Shown here: piece after piece, positions 1 to 6,677 of the stretch
Layout: every line of letters starts with the position of its first letter
Position numbering within the stretch: the stretch's first letter is position 1
Origin: Chitinophagia bacterium
GTDB taxonomy: Bacteria > Bacteroidota > Bacteroidia > Chitinophagales > Chitinophagaceae
Length of the DNA: 7,423 nt
Direction of reading: 5' to 3'
NCBI GenBank assembly: GCA_010027295.1
Contig: RGVM01000118.1
Span: 1 to 7,423 of the forward strand
Translations under genes and position numbers: made by a program
The notes under the pieces: model-generated
The model's database searches: none
What the model saw: only the letters and a program-made list of their open reading frames with translations
Told to the model about the DNA's origin: nothing

Positions 1-935
<935 letters not shown>

Positions 936-976
936 GTATCAGTTGTTTATCGGACGTACTTGCGGTTTGGTCTCTA

Positions 977-3900
977 TCAATGTGCCGGCTCGGCCTTGTC
1001 CGCGCCTTCGGCATGCCCTTCGGCATGCGCCGCAGCCAGGCCGACGTGACGGTCGGTGTTGCGCACCTTGGCGAGGTAGCTCACGTTGGGCAGCACGTGG
1101 AGCTGCTCGAGCGAGTAGAACACGCGCGCGGTCTGCTCCTCGTTCCGGATCTTCGACACGGGACTCTTGGGGTCGTTGACGTTGCCGAAGACGATGGCGT
1201 TCGTCGGACAGGCTTGCTGGCAGGCGGTGCGGACGTCCCACTTGCCCTCTGCACCCGTCTCGAGCGGACGGTCCTCCTTCTTGGCCTTGAGCTTGCCCTC
1301 CTGCAGGCGCTGCACGCAGAAGGAACACTTCTCTATGACGCCGCGCGAACGCACCGTGACATCGGGGTTCAGCACCATGCGGGTGAGGTCGTCGTTCATC
1401 TGGAACACGGCCGGGTCGAGTTTGCCTTCCTCCTGGTTGTTGGGGAAGCTGTCGGCGCCGGTGTAGTCGGCCCAGTTGAAGCGGCGGACCTTGAAGGGGC
1501 AGTTGTTGGCGCAGTAGCGGGTGCCGATGCAGCGGTTGTAGGTCATCTGGTTGATGCCCTCGCTGCTATGGTTGGTGGCGTTGACCGGACAAACGTTCTC
1601 ACACGGTGCATTGTCGCAGTGCTGGCACATCATCGGCATGAACACCACGTTCAGGCTGTCGAGGTCGTCCTTGCCGGAGTCGTCGCGGTAGGTGGCGAAG
1701 TAGCGGTCGATCCTGAGCCAGTGCATCTCATGGTTACGCAGGACCTCGCTCTTGCCGACGACGGCCACGTTGTTCTCGGCAGTGCAGGCGACGGTGCAGG
1801 CACCGCATCCCGTGCAGGTGTTCAGGTCGATGCTCATACCCCACTTGGGGCCGGGGTAGGGATAGTTGGGATAGAGCGTACCTTCGACGCGGTAGTCGCC
1901 GGTCTTCTTGGCATAGTCCTCCGCCAGCTTCTCGCGCTGCTCGAGGAGGATCTTGGGATGGCTCTTGAGCTCGCTCAGTGCATACTCGCGTACGACCTCC
2001 TTGCGGCCCTCGTACTGGTTGTGGGTCTGCGTGTAGGCGATGAGATAGTCCTCACCGGTCCGCTCGCAGGCCACGTCGGCGACATGGTAGTCGAAGGTCC
2101 TGCCGTTGAAAGAAACCAGCGGATAGACGTTGGTACCTACGTTGGCGGCCGCCTTGCCGGCCTTCTCGCTGCGACCGTAGCCGACGGCGACGGCGATGAC
2201 GTCGGGATGCATCCCGGGGATGGCCAACACGGGGAGGGTGAGCTCGCGGCCTCCGGCCTTGACCCGGATGGTAGGCTTGGTGGCCTCCACCTCGTAGTTG
2301 TCGTCGATGGCTATGCCGAGCTCCTTCGCCTTGGCGTAGGAGATCATCGCGTAGTTGTCCCAGGTGGCCTTGGTGATGGGATCTGGCATCTCCTGCAGCC
2401 AGGGGTTGTTGGCGCTCTTGCCGCTGCCCAGGGAGACCTTGGCGTAGAGGGCGAGCTCCGTCTTCCCGCCCTTCTTGGCGGACGATACCCTGTTGGCGGC
2501 GGGGACCACCTCTGCAGCGCTGAAGGAGGCTGCTGCCGCGGCACCGGGCTGGGGGGTCAGCACACCGTCCTGGAGTGCCTTGTCGAAGGCTTCCTGGCTG
2601 CCTAGTTTGCCGACCCAGTAGGCCTTGAAGAAGTCGGAATAGTTGGTGGCGTCGCCACTCCACAGGAGGAGAGAGGTCTGGAAGGCGCGGGTCTTGAACA
2701 GCGGTGCGATGGTGGGCTGCTGGAAGCTGACATGTCCGGCCCTGGCCTCGGCGTCACCCCAGCTCTCGAGGTAGTGATGGTCGGGGATGGCGTATTTGCA
2801 GAGCTCGGTCGTCTCATCCTCGCGGTCGTTGAACGAGACGGAGACAGCCACCTTCTTGAGGCCGTCGGCGAAGCCCTTCGCATCGAAGCAGTCATAGGCG
2901 GGGTTGACGCCATGTACGAGCAGGGCGCCCACCTTGCCGTCCTTCATCTCGGTGATGAGGCGGGCCATGTCAGCGTCGCTGCCCTTGCGGGTGTTCAGCG
3001 GGGCAGACCAGTCGATGGTCGTGCCGTTGGCGCCCACGGCCTCGTTGATGGCATTGACGAGGATCTGCACGTCGGGGTCGTTGCTGCCGCTGACCACGAG
3101 GGCGGCTCCCTGTGCCGACTTGAGGGCGGCGGCTGCCTGGGCAATGCCCTTTTTGAGGCGCTCATCGGCGAGGGGTTTCGCCTCGGTGGCGCCGGAGACG
3201 GCGTTGTACAGGGCAAGCGCCACGGCGCCGGTCTCACTGGGACGGTGCACGTAGCGGTCATCGGCGTTGGCGCCGGTGAGGCTGAGCATACTCTCGAACT
3301 GGATATGCTTGCTCATCTCGGGGTTCGACTGCACGACCTTGCGGCCTGCGGCGTACTGGCGCGAGAATTCGACGGGGTTCAGCCAGGTGCCCAGGAAGTC
3401 GGCCCCGAGGCTGACGATCACCTTGGCCTTGTCGAACCGATGGGCGGGGATGGCCTTCCGGCCGTAGGTGGACTCGTTGGCCAGCAGCATGCCGCTGGCG
3501 GAGAGGGCATCGTACTGGATGTGTTCACTGCCGGGATGCTTCTCCAGGAATTTGGCGATGGCGGCCAGCGTAGTCGGCGAACTCACGGAAGAAGTCAGCA
3601 GGACGACCTTGGTGCTTCCGATGCCTGCCATGGCGGCCGATACCATCTTGTCGAAGGCCTCGAAGCTGGTGACTTCCTTGCCATCGGCGATGGGGAAACG
3701 CAGGCGGGCCATGTCGTAGAGGTCGAGAACCGAAGCCTGCACCTGAGCGGACGTGCCGCCGCCGGTGAGTGAGGAGAGCTCGTTGCCCTCTATCTTAATG
3801 GGGCGTCCGTCGCGGACCTTGACCACCACGGGCACGGCGTTGCCATCCTGTACCCAGGTGCTGGCGTAGTAGTCGGCCACGCCCGGTATCGTGTTCTCGG

Positions 3901-4138
3901 GCTTGTTGAGGTAGGGAATGCTCTTCTTGACAGGCATCTCGCAGCTGGCGGCGGCCATGGCGGCGGCCGTGCTGAATCCTACGTACTTGAGGAAGTCGCG
4001 GCGCGGGGCCGTCGCCTCCGCCAGGCCCGAACCGGCCTCCTGCGGCAGCTCCTCCGCGAACTCGTCCTTCAGGCTGTCCCGATAGGCGTCGCTGTCCTTC
4101 AACTCACCGAGGTTCTGCCAGTACTTTTTCTGCTGCAT
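977..4138 (-). CDS. actB: ActB, Tat-exported molybdopterin-oxidoreductase-like / iron-sulfur fusion subunit of alternative complex III
   Basis: Periplasmic electron-transfer subunit of ACIII, 1053 residues, the usual size for ActB. The N-terminus carries the extended leader typical of this family (KKYWQNLGELKDS, 4-16), then a twin-arginine motif RRDFLK (46-51), a hydrophobic stretch and Cys66 in an AAASC context. Residues about 75-755 resemble a molybdopterin oxidoreductase; in characterised ActB proteins this domain has no molybdenum cofactor. The C-terminal ferredoxin-like domain has four cysteine groups: C775/778/781/785, C838/841/846/850, C870/876/880 (CIGTRYCANNC, with Thr873 where a fourth cysteine would be) and C938/941/973/977. 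This fits three [4Fe-4S] and one [3Fe-4S] cluster, as known for ACIII. Conserved ferredoxin pairing would interleave ligands between groups. The tail (about 1030-1053) is Ala/His/Glu-rich and probably disordered. It sits 78 bases after actA and 41 before actC. The NrfD and multihaem neighbours exclude a catalytic DMSO-type reductase. Confidence 0.97.
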   Translation of the reverse strand: MQQKKYWQNLGELKDSDAYRDSLKDEFAEELPQEAGSGLAEATAPRRDFLKYVGFSTAAAMAAASCEMPVKKSIPYLNKPENTIPGVADYYASTWVQDGNAVPVVVKVRDGRPIKIEGNELSSLTGGGTSAQVQASVLDLYDMARLRFPIADGKEVTSFEAFDKMVSAAMAGIGSTKVVLLTSSVSSPTTLAAIAKFLEKHPGSEHIQYDALSASGMLLANESTYGRKAIPAHRFDKAKVIVSLGADFLGTWLNPVEFSRQYAAGRKVVQSNPEMSKHIQFESMLSLTGANADDRYVHRPSETGAVALALYNAVSGATEAKPLADERLKKGIAQAAAALKSAQGAALVVSGSNDPDVQILVNAINEAVGANGTTIDWSAPLNTRKGSDADMARLITEMKDGKVGALLVHGVNPAYDCFDAKGFADGLKKVAVSVSFNDREDETTELCKYAIPDHHYLESWGDAEARAGHVSFQQPTIAPLFKTRAFQTSLLLWSGDATNYSDFFKAYWVGKLGSQEAFDKALQDGVLTPQPGAAAAASFSAAEVVPAANRVSSAKKGGKTELALYAKVSLGSGKSANNPWLQEMPDPITKATWDNYAMISYAKAKELGIAIDDNYEVEATKPTIRVKAGGRELTLPVLAIPGMHPDVIAVAVGYGRSEKAGKAAANVGTNVYPLVSFNGRTFDYHVADVACERTGEDYLIAYTQTHNQYEGRKEVVREYALSELKSHPKILLEQREKLAEDYAKKTGDYRVEGTLYPNYPYPGPKWGMSIDLNTCTGCGACTVACTAENNVAVVGKSEVLRNHEMHWLRIDRYFATYRDDSGKDDLDSLNVVFMPMMCQHCDNAPCENVCPVNATNHSSEGINQMTYNRCIGTRYCANNCPFKVRRFNWADYTGADSFPNNQEEGKLDPAVFQMNDDLTRMVLNPDVTVRSRGVIEKCSFCVQRLQEGKLKAKKEDRPLETGAEGKWDVRTACQQACPTNAIVFGNVNDPKSPVSKIRNEEQTARVFYSLEQLHVLPNVSYLAKVRNTDRHVGLAAAHAEGHAEGADKAEPAH
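1005..1028. repeat. Two perfect tandem copies of a 12-base unit inside the actB 3' end
   Basis: CCTTCGGCATGC occurs twice back to back (1005-1016 and 1017-1028). In the actB frame it encodes a repeated HAEG-type tetrapeptide in the low-complexity C-terminal tail (about residues 1038-1045). The unit length is a multiple of three, so copy-number change would keep the frame. It looks like a small slippage duplication in an unconstrained tail. Confidence 0.85.
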
Positions 4139-4178
4139 ATGTCAAATGTGAGGTTCGATGGGGTTGTTCGCCGGCCCG

Positions 4179-4196
4179 CCCGCCAGCCCTGGCGGG
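4179..4196. other. Perfect GC-rich hairpin in the actA-actB gap
   Basis: CCCGCCAG and CTGGCGGG are perfect inverted repeats separated by two bases; a seven-pair stem with a four-base loop is the likelier fold. In the actA-to-actB direction it starts 20 bases after the actA stop codon and lies about 40 bases before the actB start. No T-run follows it on the minus strand, so it does not look like an intrinsic terminator. A role in mRNA stability, processing or partial attenuation between actA and actB is inference. Confidence 0.7.
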
Positions 4197-4216
4197 AAGA
4201 GCGGGGTGGTATCTTA

Positions 4217-5473
4217 TTAATAATGGCACTTCTGACACTCGGTGCCGCCGATCTTCTCGACGGTGACGCTGTCCAGACGCTTATTCTTAATGTCCTCGTG
4301 GAATTTCTCGTAGATGCTGTAGTACTTGTTGTCAGTGAACTGCACCTTGGTCTCCCTGTGGCAGTTGATGCACCAGCCCATACTCAGGTCGGAGGCCTGG
4401 TACACTTCGCCCATCTTCTGGATCTCGCCGTGGCATGTCTGGCACTGCACCTTGCCGGCCTTCACGTGCTGTGCGTGGTTAAAGTACACGTGATCGGGCA
4501 GGTTGTGGATCCGGATCCACTCGATGGGCTTGCCCTGGCCGGTGTACGTTTTGGTGTCGGGGTTCCATCCGGCGTACTGGTAGAGCTTGCGGATCTCGGC
4601 GGTGCCGTCGACCTCCTTGCCATCCTCGCGGTAGAGCTTGGGGCCCTTGGCGTATTCGTTGATGGCCATGTGGCAGTTCATACACACGTTGACCGAGGGG
4701 ATGTTGGCGTGTTTGCTGTCCTGGGCGCCGCCATGGCAGTAGAGGCAGCTGATCTGGTTGATGCCCGCATGCACGGTATGGGAATAGTAAATGGGCTGCT
4801 CGGGCTGGTAGTTCTTGGAGCGACCTAGGCCCTGAGCCGACTGGAAGGTCATATATCCGCCGCCCATGAAGAGGATGATGGCCGCCAGCGCGATATAGGC
4901 CTTGTTCCGCCAGAAGGGGATCGGCTCGGCAGTCTCGGCGCCTTCCTTCTCGTCCGTCATCTTCCGGAGGTTGCTGTTGACCTGCAGGAGGATGAGAGCC
5001 ACTACGGCCAGGACAAGGGTCAGTATGCCATACAGGAGCCCGCTGTCGGAGGAGCCGGAGTCGTCGGTGGGTGCGGCGCCCGTAGCGCCACCCTCGGTGG
5101 GTTTCGGGGTGCCGGCCGTGGCAATGTATCCGAGGATCGCGTCGATGTCCGCCGGCTTCAGCTCTGGGAAGGCGGTCATCTGGATCTTGTTGAACTGGTT
5201 ATACACCTCCACGGCGCGGGGATAGCCCGTCTTGATCAGCGCGGAGCTGTTGTTGATCCAGGCATACAGCTTGTCCCGGTCGGGCCACCTGTCTTCCACG
5301 CCCTTGAGGGCGGGTCCGACAAGATTCTTGTCCACCGCGTGACAGGAGGCACATTTGGCATTGAAGAGCTGCTTGCCGTCCTGCGCCCGGAGGGACGAGG
5401 AGGGGGCCAGGAGCAGTGACGCGGTCAACAGGAGGCAGGGGATATTCCCGGGGAAGGAACGGAGGCTCGTCAT
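4217..5473 (-). CDS. actA: ActA, membrane-anchored hexahaem cytochrome c subunit of alternative complex III (monohaem plus pentahaem)
   Basis: Electron-output cytochrome of ACIII, 418 residues from the ATG at 5473. A Sec signal peptide (about 1-30, ending SSSLRA) is followed by a class I cytochrome c domain with CASCH (41-45) and a candidate axial Met99 in QMTAFPEL. Two membrane helices follow at about 145-165 and 193-210, joined by a charged loop expected in the cytoplasm. The C-terminal domain holds five more CxxCH haem sites: CLYCH (243), CMNCH (264), CQTCH (344), CINCH (368) and CQKCH (413), the last ending one residue before the C-terminus. Both haem domains therefore face the periplasm. 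Histidines in YYSHTVHAG and YFNHAQHVKAG are likely distal ligands. The gene ends in tandem TAA TAA stops. A TTG at 5521 gives a frame 16 codons longer, but it lies inside the promoter -7 element and would precede the clear signal peptide, so ATG 5473 is preferred. First gene of the operon, 78 bases before actB. Confidence 0.95.
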   Translation of the reverse strand: MTSLRSFPGNIPCLLLTASLLLAPSSSLRAQDGKQLFNAKCASCHAVDKNLVGPALKGVEDRWPDRDKLYAWINNSSALIKTGYPRAVEVYNQFNKIQMTAFPELKPADIDAILGYIATAGTPKPTEGGATGAAPTDDSGSSDSGLLYGILTLVLAVVALILLQVNSNLRKMTDEKEGAETAEPIPFWRNKAYIALAAIILFMGGGYMTFQSAQGLGRSKNYQPEQPIYYSHTVHAGINQISCLYCHGGAQDSKHANIPSVNVCMNCHMAINEYAKGPKLYREDGKEVDGTAEIRKLYQYAGWNPDTKTYTGQGKPIEWIRIHNLPDHVYFNHAQHVKAGKVQCQTCHGEIQKMGEVYQASDLSMGWCINCHRETKVQFTDNKYYSIYEKFHEDIKNKRLDSVTVEKIGGTECQKCHY

Positions 5474-5518
5474 AATCGGAACGGTTGGTTGGATTTCCCG
5501 GTCTGCGCTGCGGGTGCG

Positions 5519-5551
5519 CAAAATTATGTCACGAAATTAACATTCTATCAA
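5519..5551 (-). promoter_or_regulatory. Bacteroidota-type promoter for the actABC operon
   Basis: On the minus strand TAATTTTG (5526-5519) matches the Bacteroidota -7 consensus TAnnTTTG exactly. A TTG (5551-5549) lies 22 bases upstream of it, within the roughly 17-23 base spacing described for the -33 element. Transcription would begin near 5512, leaving a leader of about 39 bases before the actA ATG at 5473. Only the TTG core of the -33 box is present, so that half is weaker. Confidence 0.65.
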
Positions 5552-5659
5552 GGTTGAAGGCAAAAATTTAGGCCTGAAGCCCATTCGCACGTGCATTCTA
5601 AGGCCGTTCGTCGAAAGGTTTCGCCTCCTTCTTCGAACAGACGGGACGGTTGTCGGTTA

Positions 5660-5691
5660 TTGTGTAGGCAACCCCCATTATGCTACCTTAG
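5660..5691 (+). promoter_or_regulatory. Weak candidate promoter for the DUF6787-purN group
   Basis: TTG (5660-5662), a 21-base spacer and TACCTTAG (5684-5691) resemble the Bacteroidota -33/-7 pair with one mismatch in the -7 box (TTAG for TTTG). Transcription would begin near 5698, about ten bases before the ATG at 5708. The divergent layout requires a promoter somewhere in this gap, but this particular match is not strong. Confidence 0.3.
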
Positions 5692-5707
5692 CAACTTTGA
5701 CAAAACC

Positions 5708-6040
5708 ATGTTCGGACGGCTGAAACGCAAGTGGAAGGTGGAGAGCAATCTCCAATTACTTCTTATTCTCTGCACTTTTGCCGTCACAGGCACCCTCACG
5801 GCATGGATTTCCCGGGGTATCACGGCCTGGGTGGGTTTCGACTCTTCGACTTTCTGGCTCTGGAAATTCCTCCTGCGGGCCGCCATCCTGGTCTTCGGCT
5901 ACCAGGTCATCATCCTCGCGGTCTCGCTGGTATTCGGTCAGTTCCCTTTCTTCTGGGCCTACGAGCGGAAGATTCTCCGCTGGATGATGGGCAGGGGCCG
6001 CGTCATTTCCTTTCCCAAGGAGGCCGACAACGAAATTTGA
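5708..6040 (+). CDS. DUF6787 family small membrane protein of unknown function
   Basis: A 110-residue protein with a basic N-terminus (FGRLKRKWKVESNLQL, 2-17) and two hydrophobic segments at about 15-35 and 52-76. The second is followed by VFGQFPFFWAYERKIL (75-90), the pattern I recognise from Bacteroidota DUF6787 proteins, some of which carry old automatic labels as diacylglyceryl transferases. It lacks the length and the catalytic region of a true Lgt, so that label should not be used. An upstream in-frame start (39 residues more) exists, but the added residues are not family-like and the ATG at 5708 gives the expected beginning. Its stop codon is one base before the purN ATG, so the two are almost certainly cotranscribed and may be translationally coupled. 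No function is known; the link with purN is one of position only. Family assignment is from memory of the sequence pattern. Confidence 0.82.
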   Translation: MFGRLKRKWKVESNLQLLLILCTFAVTGTLTAWISRGITAWVGFDSSTFWLWKFLLRAAILVFGYQVIILAVSLVFGQFPFFWAYERKILRWMMGRGRVISFPKEADNEI

Positions 6041-6041
6041 C

Positions 6042-6626
6042 ATGTCCGGCGGCAACATCGCCATATTCGCATCAGGTGCGGGGTCCAACGCCCGGGAGCT
6101 GATCCGGCACTTCCGTGGGCATCCCCGGTTCCGCGTCTCCCTGGTGGCCTGCAACCGCCCCGAAGCTGGCGTCATCGGAGTGGCAGCGGAGGCGGGCGTC
6201 CCGGTCCTCAACCTCGAGCGCGAACGATTCTTCCGGGGCGATGGCCACCTTCCCGACCTGATGGCGGCCAGCATCGACCTCATCGTCCTGGCAGGCTTCC
6301 TCTGGAAAGTGCCTTCCGCACTGGTGAAGGCCTTCCCCGACCGGATCCTCAACATCCACCCGGCCCTGCTGCCGGCCCATGGAGGCAAAGGGATGTACGG
6401 ATCCCATGTCCACGAGGCCGTCATACGCGGTGGCGACCGCCACAGCGGTATCACCATCCACCTCGTCGACGAGCAGTACGATCACGGAAGGACCCTCTTC
6501 CAGGCACGGCTCGATCTGATGCCCAACGAGACGCCCGAGACCCTGGCGCAGCGCATACACGTCCTCGAACACCGCCACTTCCCGACCATCGTGGAGGCCT
6601 TCCTCCAAAACCAAACATCCTGTTAA
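6042..6626 (+). CDS. purN: Phosphoribosylglycinamide formyltransferase (GAR transformylase)
   Basis: Cytoplasmic enzyme of de novo purine synthesis that transfers the formyl group of 10-formyltetrahydrofolate to glycinamide ribonucleotide. At 194 residues it is close to the family length (about 190-215). The phosphate-binding start FASGAGSNA is at 9-17. The catalytic triad can be placed: Asn104 and His106 in NIHPALLP (104-111) and Asp147 in VDEQYDHG (142-149), matching Asn106, His108 and Asp144 of the E. coli enzyme. GMYGSHVHEAVI (117-128) and SGITIHLV (135-142) are also typical, the former with the family's usual Gly-x-x-x-His pattern. All key residues are present, so it should be active. 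The ATG follows the upstream stop by one base, with no separate ribosome binding site, which suggests translational coupling. No purine-related gene sits beside it in the window. A PurT-type formate-dependent enzyme or methionyl-tRNA formyltransferase is excluded by size and motifs. Confidence 0.97.
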   Translation: MSGGNIAIFASGAGSNARELIRHFRGHPRFRVSLVACNRPEAGVIGVAAEAGVPVLNLERERFFRGDGHLPDLMAASIDLIVLAGFLWKVPSALVKAFPDRILNIHPALLPAHGGKGMYGSHVHEAVIRGGDRHSGITIHLVDEQYDHGRTLFQARLDLMPNETPETLAQRIHVLEHRHFPTIVEAFLQNQTSC

Positions 6627-6656
6627 AATCGCGAAAGAGCGGAGATGGCTGGGACA

Positions 6657-6662
6657 AGGAGG
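6657..6662 (+). promoter_or_regulatory. Shine-Dalgarno-like AGGAGG before the last gene
   Basis: AAGGAGG ends at 6662. It sits six bases before a TTG (6669) and fifteen before the ATG (6678) in the same frame. The spacing favours the TTG, which would add only three residues. Most Bacteroidota genes do not depend on such sites, so the match may be chance. Confidence 0.35.
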
Positions 6663-6677
6663 ACTAGATTGCCCGTC

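Noticed and set aside
980..3772. Long plus-strand open frames (980-2605 and 2732-3772) opposite actB
   Set aside because: They are exact antisense shadows of a well-supported gene with strong third-position G/C bias. Their translations are low-complexity Gly/Ala/Val/His-rich and match no family I know.
977..4138. ActB as a catalytic molybdenum enzyme such as a DMSO, polysulfide or tetrathionate reductase
   Set aside because: The domain fusion order, the extended Tat leader, the CIGTRYC motif and the ActA/ActC neighbours fit ACIII, whose molybdopterin-like domain carries no cofactor.
4143..4150. CACATTTG on the minus strand just before actB as a -7 element
   Set aside because: It differs from TAnnTTTG at the first base and lies only four bases from the ATG, so transcription would start at or inside the coding region.
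4179..4196. Hairpin as a terminator of actA
   Set aside because: No T-run follows on either strand, and actB and actC downstream have no convincing promoter of their own.
4139..4828. Plus-strand open frame of 229 codons starting in the actA-actB gap
   Set aside because: It is almost entirely antisense to the pentahaem part of actA, and its Val/Leu/Asp/Gly-rich translation is the reverse reading of that region.
5692..5699. CAACTTTG on the plus strand as a -7 element for the DUF6787 gene
   Set aside because: The first base does not match and I found no TTG at suitable spacing upstream; it would also give a nearly leaderless mRNA.
5591..5707. N-terminal extension of the DUF6787 gene (39 extra codons)
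   Set aside because: The added residues are not hydrophobic or family-like, they run through the candidate promoter, and the ATG at 5708 gives the usual family beginning.
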